Counted from the first letter of the stretch, positions 34,281 through 46,985 are shown. The stretch: DNA of 64,000 nt from Nannobrachium achirus (GCA_963921795.1 OY997642.1:61935409-61999408); one strand, 5' to 3'. The notes: generated by a model from the sequence alone, not told the origin. Numbers and translations: made by a program.

Positions 34281-34514
34281 CTATGTCCGACCTTGGACAT
34301 CGAGGACGAAGTCATCCAGATCATGCTCCTCCTCCTCGACCTCGACCTTAACATGCATTTATAACATTTTCCTGAAGAGTGCGTCACAGATTTTAATTAT
34401 TTAACTCGCAATAAAATCATTTGCAACCACAAATCTTGTTGAGGATGTACTTACGTCTTCAACTGTTGAATCTTGTTCAGGTGAAGGGTTGGGTTGGGGG
34501 TGTTCCTCCTCCAT
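34281..34514 (-). CDS. Short acidic peptide unit A, two exons
   Basis: Exon 34514-34455 encodes exactly 20 codons (MEEEHPQPNPSPEQDSTVED) and ends at a consensus GTAAGT donor. The acceptor GTTAAG leads to exon 34346-34281 encoding VEVEEEEHDLDDFVLDVQG and a stop. Phase 0 agrees, giving a 41-aa, strongly acidic peptide. An upstream acceptor-like TATACAG lies about 20 bp before the ATG, as in units B and C. No domain recognised. It lies beyond the other end of the 1413-bp array from units B and C. Confidence 0.45.
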
Positions 34515-35019
34515 GCCTAGTGTAATAATTCTGTATATTATTATGGAGCTCTCAGATTGCAAAACACACAGATTTAACTTACACTTACTCCGTAGACTGT
34601 AGAGACTGTTATGGTCAGAATGACTACACTCCTTTTGCTTGGCTTTACTTGGTTATGAAGAGGCAACATTACAAATGCGCATGTGTTATAAAGAGTAGGA
34701 GAGTTACAGGTGAATGCAATGAAATTATTTGGCAGGACCTATCCAATCAAACACATACTCTTTTTGGTTGGACTATAACACCTTGCCCTTCTAATAAAGT
34801 ATTCAATCAATCAATTCATCAAGTCTCAATTCATAGAAACTACACAAAAGAAGCAGGAATGCACTTGGTCAAGCAGCAAATACACGTTCAAACCACAACA
34901 CTGAAGTTAGCCTAGTTAGCCTTCATTGGAGGCTAACAAAGCTATTATCATTGTGTGACTTACCTTTCATCATATACATTTTTTACACCCTCCGAATATT
35001 TTTCTTTCTGGACTCGGGG

Positions 35020-35262
35020 TTCGCGTGGGTTTTTGTGTCGCTGTGGTATGTACCTTCTACAAGGTAATATTGTATTTCTTAAAAAAAAGACATACTGTGT
35101 ATATAAGAAGCTGTACGGTGTGTCGCTATCTGTATTATGATTCGCGTGGTTTTTTTGGGTCGCTGTGGTATGTACCTTCTACAAGGTAATATCGTATTTC
35201 TTCAAAAAAAGACATACTGTGTATATAAGAAGCTGTACGCTGTGTCGCTATCTGTATTATGG
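35020..35262 (+). repeat. 121-bp tandem duplication
   Basis: TTCGCGTGG followed by GTCGCTGTGGTATGTACCTT starts at 35020 and 35141. A smaller direct repeat (AAGGAACGGAAGCCCG) follows at about 35282 and 35331. Confidence 0.85.
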
Positions 35263-35727
35263 TGTGTAACTGTTTTTTTAAAAAGGAACGGAAGCCCGAC
35301 ATCCGTCAGACGGCCAGCCAATCATATTGTGAAGGAACGGAAGCCCGTCATCCGTCGGCGGACACATTCTCAGCCCCGGACACATCCGCTACTGACACCG
35401 GCAGTGTCACGTTTAGCTCAAGGGGAATAAAAAGAATACATATCAATATCTATAGTTTACAATCTAATTCACTATATACAGTTTACAATCTAATTCACTA
35501 AAACAATCAGTTTTTGCACACCTAATTTTCTGCTCAGGAACAGGTGTGTTGGTGGAGTAGGCATTACAAATAAATCACCTGCTACAATTTTTATGTCAAG
35601 GACCTTCCTCAGATGCCTGTGAAAGGTCCTTGACCGCAATATTCAATAATTCAATAATTCAATTATATTTTACAATGCAATTAACGTCATACAGTTTTTT
35701 ATCTCCCAGGCTTAGCCTAATGTTTTT

Positions 35728-35960
35728 TTTTTTTCTTTTTTTTGCTAAACACATTTTTGGAACCTGCTTTTTTTCCTTGCTGCTTTCTTTAGCGTTTCCT
35801 GGTTGGCCACTTTATCGCTGCTTGCAGCTATATTAAATCTTTTGTATTTATTACATGGCATCACAATTTAAATAGTCTGCCTTGCGAGGCCAGTGAGGGC
35901 AGGCGACAGAATCTGATAGCTCATACAGTATCATGGACTCCATGATATGAACTGATTTAA
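35728..35960 (+). repeat. R1 copy C, left part
   Basis: Identical in order to 870-1105 (CACATTTTTGGAACCTGC to ATGAACTGATTTAA). It stops exactly at the TTAA where the piggyBac-type element begins and resumes at 39987. Confidence 0.9.
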
Positions 35961-36167
35961 CACTTTCAGTGCCAGGGCGTCATATGACATCCGACACGAC
36001 CTTGGCAATGATGCCAGAAAATAATATTGGCGTCATATGACGCCAGATGCTTTTTTTTCATATTACAGTAGTACAGTGTTGGATCTATGCGGTAACCAAG
36101 ATACAGCCCTTTTGGACGATGGGACGGTCGTCATGCATGACAATTCAGTGGCGTCAGTTCAGAACAA

Positions 36168-36230
36168 GCTAAGGTATGGCAACATGACTGGTGTCTGGTG
36201 AAGACACCAGTCATGTTGCCATACCTTAGC
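36168..36230. repeat. Perfect hairpin, 29-bp arms
   Basis: 36168-36196 and 36202-36230 are exact complements around the loop GGTGA (arm GCTAAGGTATGGCAACATG...). It lies inside the piggyBac-type element, 200 bp from its left end. Confidence 0.95.
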
Positions 36231-36539
36231 AACAGGCACGATGAAAAGTACATTTTTATTATTTCCCCCTGTCAAGGTATGGCAGCTGCATACCCCTGCC
36301 ATACCCAATTGACGCCCCTGCATGACATCACACGCTTATGTGACCAAATTCAAGCATGCTGATTGGCCGGTTCCCCCCAGAAACAAGGGTCTCAAAGACG
36401 AGTTCAGTGACTTTTACCGTCCGGACACATAGCAATCAGAGGGAGAGAGAGATATATTGAGAGAATGAGCTAGAATTAGTTATAAAATCATTAGATGTAG
36501 TATTATTTAGAGAGATAGAGATAGAGAGAGAGATCGGAA

Positions 36540-37086
36540 GGTAGAGGTTTTACCTCCGCTGATCAGAGAGCAAGTCATGGCCGCACATGGAGACCAAGCA
36601 GGCAGCCGAACCATGCCCCGTGGCCGTGGACACCACCAAGCCCGCAGCCTGCTGCTGCCCAGCGCCGCCACCGACCATAATCAAAACCCGAAGCACCAGT
36701 TGGACTTTCGTTTGTTGCTGCGCGGCTGCGTTTGGGACTTGACTGAGGCGACGCGTGAGGATGAACGGTGATGCCGTTGAACGCTGATGCCGGCGATTTG
36801 AAGAGAATTCTGTGTTTTTGCTGCTGTGTCGGGGGAGCCAAGGAACGTCGCCAGCCATCCACAGTGGACGGAGGAGCTACGGCGGTGATCCGGACCGGAG
36901 GCAGGCTGTTTGGAGCAGTGTATCATCTTACGGCGCCCACCGGCTGCACCGATAGGTATGGCCCCGGAGAGCGGAGTTGCAGCGGGCGCTAATACACCCA
37001 AATGAGGCTGTGCGTGGACTTAGCCAAGGAGGACGACCCGGTCGCTGCGGTGTGTGTGTGCTGCGATCAGCGAACCGGGTAAGCAT
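36540..37086 (+). other. GC-rich exon-like segment of the piggyBac-type element
   Basis: Markedly GC-rich compared with its surroundings, with overlapping open frames on both strands, ending in CGGGTAAGC, a good splice donor. It may be a 5' exon or leader of the transposase transcript; I recognise no protein in any frame. Confidence 0.35.
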
Positions 37087-37612
37087 TATAAAGCTATGCT
37101 TTTTACGTTTCAATATGTTCTATACGTCTGTCTGTCTTTCAATGTTATATGAGATCAGTGCTGTGTTCTGGGGACTCACCGGGGACTACCCTCCACACCT
37201 CGCCCGCCGGCCTCTATACCTCCGTGATGGAGGAACAATAAAATATGAACGGCGTCTGCCCTCGTGAACCTTTCAAAGTAGCGTATTTGATAGGGATTAT
37301 GTACTATAGCGTCTGCCCTGGCCAAACGAATAGTAGCTGATCGTATGCCCTCAAAAAAAGTCTAGAACACACCACTGTATGATATGCATAAAGTGTGTTC
37401 CTGTGGAAATGAGCCATGAATCTGTAGGTCTACTCTAATGCAAGCTTGTAATACATTCTTCAATCAATCAATAACCGATGTCAATAAGCCTGACCAGCTA
37501 TTGTTTTTTTTCCACGTAGGGTGCATTTGGTAATATACAATTCAATTCAAAGGAGCGTTATTGGCATGAGAAAACATACGTTTACATTGCCAAAGCAAGT
37601 TTCACACATACA

Positions 37613-38150
37613 ATAAAACTAGACCAGGTCAACCTGGTTGTGCCAGACCCCCTGTCTGTCATCATCATTTATGACATCATGCCTTTTGTAGGCATGTCAT
37701 CATCATGTCATCATCATATATACCCTTTATATAGAAAACCAGGACAGACAGACCGACATTTGCTTATGTAGGCCTACCCATTTCATGGGTCTGGCAAAAA
37801 ACAGTTGAAAATATACAGTTGGAGGGGGTACAGCATTGTTCAAACAGAGCTATGTCGCATTGTCATTGCCAGACCCATGAAATGGGTAGGCCTACATAAG
37901 CAAATGTCGGTCTGTCCGGTTTTTCTCCATAGATGGTCATGATGATGACATGATGATGACATGAGGGAGGGATAGACCGACAGACAAAGCCTTCATGTCA
38001 TCACAATGTCACAAATGATGATGACATGAGGGAGGGACAGACAGCCTATAAAGGGACAGACAGCCTATAAATGTACCATTAAATTTATAGGCCCAGAGGG
38101 TTGGCAGAACCGGGGTCTGGCACAACCAGGTTGACCTGGTCTAGTTTTAT
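37613..38150. mobile_element. Nested foldback element
   Basis: The outer arms 37613-37650 and 38113-38150 are perfect complements (38 bp, containing CTAGACCAGGTCAACCTGG). The inner arms 37749-37796 and 37867-37914 are also perfect complements (48 bp). Between them are ATGATGACATGA-rich tandem bits. It lies wholly inside the piggyBac-type element, so it inserted later or was carried with it. Confidence 0.85.
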
Positions 38151-38366
38151 ATATATACAGGGTACAAATGGCAGCATTATTTTCCTCATAGTACATAAAG
38201 GTATCAGCTCTGTTTCATACTGTATGTGCAGTAGGTCTAGATGTCAATCCATGGTTTGTAGTAGGTGTATGAAGTTCCTCCAACTTCTTCCAGTAAGAAT
38301 ACATTTCTTTATAGTTTAGTTTTTTATTGTGTGTGTATACCTAGATAGATAGTTTAGTAATACAAT

Positions 38367-38368
<2 letters not shown>

Positions 38369-38430
<62 letters not shown>
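38369..38430 (+). repeat. (GT)n microsatellite
   Basis: About 31 GT units inside the piggyBac-type element. Confidence 0.95.
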
Positions 38431-38432
<2 letters not shown>

Positions 38433-38546
38433 CATAATAATCTATCAAATCGATCTCAAATCTGTATCAAATTTGTATCAAAGCAGAGCCTATAGAATTC
38501 AGTGGCCACGTATATATACATATATACATTTGAAATTATTTAGACT

Positions 38547-38606
38547 AGTGAAAACAGCCGATCTACAAGCACACAACGCCTCGCTTGTAGATCTGCTGTT
38601 TTCACT
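38547..38606. repeat. GATCTACAAGC palindrome, best copy
   Basis: 24-bp arms (38547-38570 and 38583-38606) with one mismatch and a 12-bp loop. The arm is AGTGAAAACAGCCGATCTAC and on to AAGC. It lies within the piggyBac-type element just upstream of the transposase remnant. Confidence 0.9.
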
Positions 38607-38699
38607 ACTTTTGTGCGACAGCCTTTGCTAAAGAACATACAAATTATACAGAAGCACGTTCATTTAGTATTTTGTATTTATTTCTATCATATATAGGGC

Positions 38700-39115
<416 letters not shown>

Positions 39116-39986
39116 TGAACAGTACCATCTTTGACCTTTATTTGTGGTGCCTTTGACTCCTGAATGTTGGCTTGTTGAATGCCTTTTTTTTAGAATACAG
39201 TACAGTACAGTACTGACTTTTATATTATTTTATTTATTCTTTACTTGCTGCACATTTATTTTATTTTACTTTTATCCAGTTATATTTTATTTTTGTGAAG
39301 TCATATTTGTGATTTCTTTTTTTTTGGAAATATTTGTAAATATTGTTGAACATAAATATGTTCATGCTGGATGTGTGAGGTACTCACCAGGGTTAGGGTT
39401 CGATGTTGCCATAAAATAAAAGGTTGACATCGCTTTTCTGACTTTTTGTCTTCCTGACCTTCTAGACCAGGTAAAAACACAGTGAATTCACAGTGCATAG
39501 TTCTATCAAAATGTAAGGCAATTTCTACCTTCTGAGTCATTTCATACTTTTTCACTTTGCCCCCTTGAAACTAGACGATGGTACAATATTTTTTTAACTT
39601 TTTTTGCACATAATGAAAGTAGGCATGTCATTCTTTCTGTCAAGAGTACTTGTGTTCCGTTACCATTTACCAATTTGTTGCTATGGCTTCCTAAAGTTTT
39701 TTTTCTTTGAACTCAAATATCTCAGAATCTAGATTTCTGAGGTTATTGACTGGTTTGCGCAGTGCGCACTCTCGAGCACCTATCTCCAAAACCGCTCACC
39801 GAAATCACTCCAAAATTTTTTTGGTAAAAAAAAAATCCTCTTTTACCAAACCTCCCATTTTTGTTCCGATGTGAATATCGGATCATTTCCAATTTATTCC
39901 CTGGAATTGGGGCAGAAATGAATGGGACCTAATGGTGGCACTGGTAAGGGACGGGGGGCAGGGGGGGCTGGCACTCAAAGTGTTAA

Positions 39987-41460
39987 GCTACAAGCTTATT
40001 TTTACTTTTTTTTTTTTTTTTAGAAGTTAATTGTCCATAAGAGGGTCTGTCTATCCGCTGGAGTCAAACTTATAACAACAATAAAAGGATTTTGTCCTGG
40101 ACAATATATCTTTGAATAGATGTAGGCCTATGTTTTTTAAAGCGAAATTTGTAACTCAAATTCTGCTTCTGTGGGTCCCTGGAATATTTTCAGATGGGGG
40201 TCCGTGGCCAAATTCATATAATTTTGGGGGTCCTTGACATGAAACTGTTTGAGCACCGCTGACATACACAGAAACATAGGTTTTTCAGAAACCTCTTCGG
40301 ATTTTGGAAACGCTTATGGAACCGGATCAATATATTCAAAGACTTGCTCTAATTGTCATGATTTGTTTTTGTTTGTTTCTTAATAGCAGATCTACAAGCT
40401 GTGATCTACAAGCTTGCAGCTTGTATATCTGCTATTTCTTTTAATAAAACATAAAATAATTAAAGTGATTCCAGGTCTTAATGGGTTAACTGCAGTGGGT
40501 GATACCAATACAGTTAAACAACAAGTCACTGCCCTGTTCACACTCACACCCCAAATCAGAAGTGTTGCCTTTATTCACATTGGAATCAGATTGGTTTTCA
40601 TCACATCTGAACATGGAAACTGATTTCTGCTAAATCAGATTTGAACCACGGTGGAAAATAGTCATACCAGTCAGCCACCCTCCCCACATGTCCATGGATT
40701 GGATTCCCCCAATCAACCACACCTGTCCTCACTCCCTCCTCATTAGTGGACTCCTATAAATACTGCCTGCCTGAGCTCAGTTCCTGTTTGGCAGCCACAG
40801 CAGTAACATCTCAACCTAAGACTAAGAGAACTTGTCTTCGACCTTCAGCAGGCTTTGGTTATGTGCCATTGAATAACCTTAACCTTTGAAGAAGCCTCAC
40901 CACCTCCTTGCCTGATGCTCAAAATGCTAACCCGTGCAATAAAAAAATAAACAACAGAACTCTGTTGTCCCACATTGATGCCTATGTACCCATGGTGGCA
41001 TTCGATAACCCTGTGAATCAAAGTAGAACTCGACTCAACAGCCACTTTCATTAACCTTGTTCAGGCTGCATGAAACCAAACTGATTCCAATCAGATTGTG
41101 GTTACTAGATGTTTCAGATTTAAGAGACCAATCTCTTAAGAATACTCCTCTAGGGAAGGCTGATGATTAAGCAGTCACACCTGTGGCTACTAGTTTGGCA
41201 CCTGAAAAATGAGCCATCCCCACAAACACAAGCGCTGCGAGCTTGTAGATCTGCTATTTCTTTTAAGCATCATGAACATTTGTGCAACCTTTGAAATATT
41301 TTGACCCAATTCTATAAATGTCTTCTAAATCCTTCTAAAAGCAGTGTTTCTCAAAGGACCCCAAAATTACATGTATTTGGCCACAGACCCACATCTCAAA
41401 ATGTGTTGTTCCAGGGAACCCCTGACAACTTAATTTGATTACCCCCTAGGCTATGTATGA
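39987..41460 (+). repeat. R1 copy C, right part
   Basis: Resumes the R1 sequence at GCTACAAGCTTATTTTTAC (compare 1110) and runs to CCCCTAGGC, as in copy A at 3040. It is more similar to copy A than copy B is, and lacks the MITE found in A. It contains palindrome-motif copies at about 40381-40440 and 41235-41265. Confidence 0.88.
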
Positions 41461-41619
41461 CAGTGAAATATGCATTTACATCAATAAACGGAGGAATCAT
41501 CCTAGTTATTATAATAGTATTTGGGTTTACTCAAGGAAAGAGATGTTCCAAGCATTGGAAAGGCATGGTTCTAGATCCATTCTTACAACCAGGGTTAAAG
41601 TGACACCAAAACTGTAAAC

Positions 41620-42064
41620 CAGGGGTCTTCAACATTTTCAGGCCAAGGACCCCTTAGTTGAGAGAGAGATGAAGCAGGGACCCCCACAACCTGTTCACAG
41701 ATTCCATATAATTTCATCGTTCGACAGCACAATCATCAGTGTATTTGAGATTCATGTCAATGCGTATTATCAGATATTTGAACCGCCAACATTTAATAAA
41801 CTTGACCTTTCACTCTGTACTTAGTCTGCTCTTTTTCACCTCTACACCAAACCTATTTGCCGAAAATAGCCGATCTACAAGCTCGTTGTGAGCTTGTAGA
41901 TCTGCTATTTTTGGCTAAAGTTCTCAGAATATGGATGCTAGGGTTCAAGAGGTTAATATAAAAAAGACGAAAAGAAAAGGTTTCTACTACACAAAGATTT
42001 GGAGGACCCCCTGTAGTAACTCTGAGGACCCCCTAGGGGTCCGAACCCCTGTTGAAGACCCTTG
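41620..42064. mobile_element. hAT-type MITE, 445 bp, with 8-bp duplication
   Basis: CTGTAAAC at 41612-41619 and 42065-42072 is an exact 8-bp target duplication. The ends CAGGGGTCTTCAACA and (reverse complement) CAAGGGTCTTCAACA form the terminal inverted repeat. 8-bp duplications and CAGGG-type ends are typical of hAT elements. Non-coding. Confidence 0.9.
41859..41915. repeat. GATCTACAAGC palindrome inside the hAT MITE
   Basis: 26-bp arms (41859-41884, 41890-41915) with two mismatches and the loop GTTGT. The arm contains AAAATAGCCGATCTACAAGC. Confidence 0.9.
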
Positions 42065-42079
42065 CTGTAAACAACTCTG

Positions 42080-44190
42080 AGGTTAACTCAATATTATGGC
42101 ATTCTACCAAAACAATGCTGATAACAGCCTCATTTGCTAAAAAAAAAAAGAATATATATATATATATAATATTTATATATAATAAATAAGTGCCACACTT
42201 TGAGCTTGTATACCTGCTAAATAATGGTTAAAGTGGTTCCTGGGTTAAGCAGTCACACCTGTGGCTAGCTAGTTTGGCACCTGAAACCTGAGCCACACAC
42301 AAACACATGTGTCTGGGACAGTTAGCTCTATGTGAAATATGTAGTGTGGGAGTAAACAGTGTTTTTTTTTCTCAGTAAGTGGGATTGATATGGGTAAAAC
42401 ATGGTGGTTTTAATTCTATGGGAATTGCAAGATGTAACTCAGCTGGTGGGTTGCATTGGTGCGTTTGTTCTAAGGCATAACATGTTTTGTGCATGGAAAA
42501 AAGTGGCTGCGTGTGACAAATTGGGTTAAGCTATGATAACTGTTATTACATTATTGTTATATTTTATTCCACTACCGTGTGTCCTCCTCAATAGATCTGT
42601 AAAACAAATGGATGGGACCATATACACTTATGGATTGACCCATAGATCTGTAGAACATCGGGATGGGCCAGTAGATATGTAAAACATATGGATTACTCCA
42701 TAGATCTATAGAATGTATGGGTACATTTGTAGATCTGTATGATATAGGCATGGACCTAGGAATGTACTCATAAATCTGTAAAACATAGGGATAGGCCTTT
42801 AGATCTGTGAAACATATGTATTACTCCATAGATCTATAGAACATGTATGTTGTGCTTGGCGGGGTTTCAGCTGTTTCTGAGGCAGGCCCTTTGATGGTTA
42901 TTTAAGCCGGACTTACTCTTACACACTTTCTGGCACTTTCTGCATTTTAAGTGATTTTTTCTATAACAGGACCTATAATGGCTATATAGCCCTATCGCCG
43001 CTCGGCAGTTCCTCCTGCAAATGCTGCACACATACTGGTTCTGGTCATCTTGTCTCTAAGGAACAAACAAACAAATAACAATCAATCAATCAATCAATCA
43101 ATCAACCAACCAACCAACCAACCAACCAACCAACCAACCAACCAACCAATCAACCAATCAATGTATGAGAGTTTAAAGGTGAAGCCCTAGTTTGGTATAC
43201 TAATGGTCCCAATTGTAGATTATTCCTTCTAAAACGGCTAGTTCCATTCCTTGATTCTGATTGGCTGGTTGCCCTGGTATATGAGACTATAACCCACACC
43301 TTGAATCAGTTTATATCAAAGCCTTTTAAAAACGGTGTTATTTCTTTCCACTGTGCCGTGAGGGCCCAAGGTGGAGGGGCCTTAATTATTTTATATTTTA
43401 GCTATTGAAAAATAGCAGATATGCAAGCTCACAGCGCGGCACTGAGTTAATAACGGAGTAATAAACCGGCGATAGGTCCCTTAGAGGCGATGAGTCGCGA
43501 AACAGGCTCTCGGACCGGTCGATTAAGGTTTTTTTTAGGGTCGGGGGTGGGTTTTGGGAGAAGAGCGCTGTCTCAGCAGCGATGCGCCATTGCGGACTGT
43601 GCCGCTGGCTTCTCGCTAGTCGCATCATCGTAGCGCTGGGGAAAGGGGAGGGGGAAGAGGGGTGGGGGTGGATTTTTGACGGGGTGTTAAAATGGTACCA
43701 TAGTCATGAGGTGGGGTTGTGTGGACACATGGGACGAGAGTGGAGGTCGGGGTATGATGAACAAATTACGTCTCCTCAAATTAAGAGGCTGCTGCCATTT
43801 TGGTTATCTAGCATATAATTAGAGAGATCAGTCAGTCAGTCAGTGATACAATACATTTCCATGTTTATCTATTCACTCGCCTCAGGGCAAAGAACTGGAG
43901 TTGGCCTATACTGATTGATTAGAAGACACAGGATCAGATATGACTACATTAGAGTGTAAGCCAGGTGAGGTTTAAGGTGAGGTTAGATGCAAAAGCAAGA
44001 GGGGTGAGGTGAGGGGACTGCCCATAAGTCCAAAATCTCATTATTCCTATATCTCATTAGTCCAAATTTAGTTGGCGTTAGGTTTTAGGGATAGGTTTAG
44101 GTTTAGGCATAGGTTTACTGAGGTTAGGGTTAGATTTAGGCATAGTTTTACTGAGGTTAGGTTTGGGCATAGTATTTTTCACCCGGTTAA
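42080..44190. other. No gene; simple and degenerate repeats
   Basis: A degenerate tandem repeat of roughly 60 bp (TAGATCTGTAAAACATATGG variants) fills 42593-42850. (ATCA)n/(CAAC)n fills 43081-43162. Telomere-like GGTTTAGG variants lie at 44079-44165. A palindrome-motif half copy is at 43409-43440. No coding frame is supported. Confidence 0.6.
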
Positions 44191-44428
44191 CATCACCAGA
44201 TTCTGACTAATGGGATGTAGGAACAATGAGATTTCGGACCAATGCCATGGCACCAGCTTATCTGCGGCGGAAGGAGGTGGGGTACATTGAGAGATGGGAT
44301 GCTGCAACCAAGAATAAATACAAGATTTGTGCGTTTGTGGAGACATGCAGGTGATTGGGGAAGGTGCAGCCGCGGTGGTAACAAGCTGAAAGAAAAATAA
44401 ATGTAACAGTTGCAAACAAGTGTCTCAA

Positions 44429-44556
44429 TGACCCATATTTGAACACACATGATGTCGATGCCGTCTGGGTCCGCGTCTACCAGAGCAAAGAAATGGATTT
44501 GAAGTCTGTCCCAAAGCTTTGAGGCCATCATCCGGGTGTCTATCCGGATATCCTTT
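44429..44556 (-). pseudogene. spo11-like: SPO11-like exon fragment, frameshifted
   Basis: The minus strand reads GYPD, then after a two-base loss DTRMMASKLWDRLQIHFFAL, VDADPDGIDIMC and, after another two-base loss, FKYGS. This is the Toprim-containing core of SPO11, the topoisomerase VI A-like protein that makes meiotic double-strand breaks; the metal-binding D-x-D (VDADP) is kept, and a conserved His after DP is Asp here. Two frameshifts in 130 bp and no neighbouring SPO11 exons indicate a dead fragment. An AG acceptor (GCTAAAG) precedes it, so it derives from genomic rather than clearly spliced DNA. Confidence 0.75.
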
Positions 44557-45559
44557 AGCGGTTATCAGGGTTTATTGAGCAGAACTTATCATCCATCAAT
44601 CGCTGGAAACAACATACCGCTCGTAGGCCTCCCTGTCTGACGGTCTTGCCAGGGGTACACGCGCTTCCTCGTCCTCTGACCACCTCCTATAGCATCCCGC
44701 CGGCATCAATGAATGCTCTGGACCCCCCTCAAGGACCCCCTCCCCCCCAAGCACTACACAGATGTAAACAACATGGGGAAGAAAGAGAGGCAAATGGTTC
44801 TCTGTCGTTCTTGGAGCGTCCCAGTCATCCGACATCTGTTTGCCCCACTGAAGGACTACTATCAATGTGAAGCTGTTCCAGCTGCACAGAATGGCTTGTC
44901 GTGGACTAGCCGGAAATGTATATTATTGTATTATGATCTGAGACATAATATTAATAAGCACAATTACTGGCTGCTCTGCCCTCGGAGCTGGTCCTCCAGG
45001 AGGTAGGTGTTGTGGGAGGAAGAGATGAAATAGTGGCTCAGCGGGGATGGCTCATGTCCTGGTGGCGGTCCCTAAAGATGGAGCAGTCCTTGGATCACAT
45101 GTACGCCTTGAAGCCATCTAGAGACATGGCGTCCTGCTGCTTGGCTACAGGTGAGAGAGGATGTCATAGATACTGTTCTCGTAAGGCCCATTCCCAGTAC
45201 CACCGCCATCACCGGGTGTTTGTAAAACGGCGACTGGTGTTGGTGTGGCCCGTCACAATAAAGTTGACTAAAATGCAACTTGGCCACACCAGCACCAGTC
45301 TGCGTAAACACCTCGGTGAGGCTAGGGTGGTGGTCAGGTAGGCTGTTGTCCCACAGGGGCCCGTGATAGTTTGCGGCCTCGTGCAGGCTGTAGGCTGTGA
45401 AAACCCTGCTTCGGCCCCCAACAACCCTGTGCAGCCCGTAACGTGACCACAGGAGGTCGACCGACCCCTCCTTGACAAGGGGGCCCGGCGACGTCTGTCC
45501 CAACTACATGAGGGTGACTAGGATCTTGGTGCCTCTCGGGAGCCTAACCCTCGCCACTG

Positions 45560-46420
45560 CCTCATCCAGACACCGGAGGACAAAGTGCTGGTCCTGCAAC
45601 AACAAGTTAAACTTCTTAAGGTTGTGCAGGCTGTTTTTCTGTAGAGACCTTTCCACGTCCTGCAAATGCACCAGCAACACTTTCACAGAGTGATTGGCAA
45701 AATTTAGTGATGTGCAGAAATTTTGTCCTGTTCTTTGTGCCACATTTTTGGTACACACGGCAACAGATGTCCTTTCTGAAACCAAGAGACAGCACCAGAA
45801 CATCAGCATCATCAGCTATGATGATCACTGCCTTGTAGCCCAGACTCTGCTGCATGGAGAGCATGTAATAACATGCGGTCGTCGTCTTCCTCTTGAGTAG
45901 ATCTCGGCGGTCGTCGTCTTCCTCTTGAGTAGATCTCAGTTGTGTTACCTCTTCCCACTGAACCACAAGTAACATGCAGTTTCTCGTCTTGTCTTGTAGT
46001 TTATCTCTGTGTTTGGGCTTTTCCATTCCTCCACCAAGAACTTGATGAGACTCGATGTGTTGATTCCGCCAGCTATGCAAATGTCCTGTCGTTCCCTTTC
46101 ATTTTCTGCACCAGGCTCATTCCATCGATGATGGTTGTTGATGGTTTGGGGATTACTTCTGCTTGGGCCACACTCTTCTCCAACTCTCTGGCAAGAGTCT
46201 TATGAAAAGATCCAGCAGCAAGTCTGGATGATTAAATAGAAAATCTCCTTGACCCACCATCTGCCTCCGCTGCCTCAGGAAGGCTCTGCGGTACTGAGGT
46301 TAAGTAGTACTTGTAGACAGCCGCAGTCTTGAGGCTGAAGCCTTTTTGTTTAGCCAGATATTTGTGTGTCCTTGTTGCCAGTCTCCTCAATGGTCTGGTC
46401 AACATGAATTCATCCAAAAG
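45560..46420 (-). pseudogene. Decayed copy of a multicopy transposon-associated ORF
   Basis: In order on the minus strand: a segment with YYLTSVPQSLPEA (about 46290), TIIDGMSLVQKMKGND (about 46130-46080), STQEEDDDR (about 45920), YKAVIIIADDADVLVLSLGF (about 45830) and YQKCGTKNRTKF, then an internal deletion joining to AFAGRGK. Frames shift several times. I recognise this order from an abundant uncharacterised ORF family in fish and invertebrate genomes, which ends in a cysteine-rich CXC-like segment. The matching cysteine-rich end is seen at 61313-61870. Function unknown; host or element origin unresolved. Confidence 0.6.
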
Positions 46421-46538
46421 GATTTATGCTGCCACGTTGGATGGAGAAGCCTCTTTGCAGGAAGTGGGCATGCATTTCCGGGTGATTTGCAGGCAGCTGT
46501 GTCATTGTGTCACATTTAACTATAGTAACTATACTATG

Positions 46539-46985
46539 TAGCAATTGTAGTCCTACAGCAGCGATGTTTTGGGTCAAACACAGGTGTTTCAATTGTTTGA
46601 CTGGCATAGTCAAAACATGGCCGCTGTAGGACTACAATGGCTACACAATTGGGCCATTTTAGTGCAAACATTGACCATTGCTGCAGGTTGGCTAGGAAGT
46701 CGAGCAGCAAGTTCAGCAGCACCCTCAAATCAAACAATTAAGGCAACATCAAATACAAAAATAAAGGCCCCAAAATTAAATTTGAACAGTGCAAAACACT
46801 TAGGGCCCTGTAGTGCAAACAGTTTGGCCAAGAATTCAAAAGTTACTCAACACCAGATAAAAAAAATAAAAGGCACCATCATAAAAAATAAATAAATAAA
46901 GGCTCAAAAATGACTTGCTATTGAGTGCTCGCCATGGAGACGCGAGTTCTATATTTCTTGTATGTGTTGCTTTCCTAAGACAAAA
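46539..46985. repeat. Dispersed repeat R4, copy 1, with hairpin
   Basis: It begins with an inverted repeat (46539-46643; arm TAGCAATTGTAGTCCTACAG) and continues with AATAAAGGCCCCAAAAT and CTCGCCATGGAGACG. All recur in order at 58765-59265. Confidence 0.85.

Noticed and set aside
46569..46895. Plus-strand 108-codon ORF over the R4 repeat
   Set aside because: The same repeat at 58765 does not keep the frame, and a 100-bp hairpin occupies its first third.
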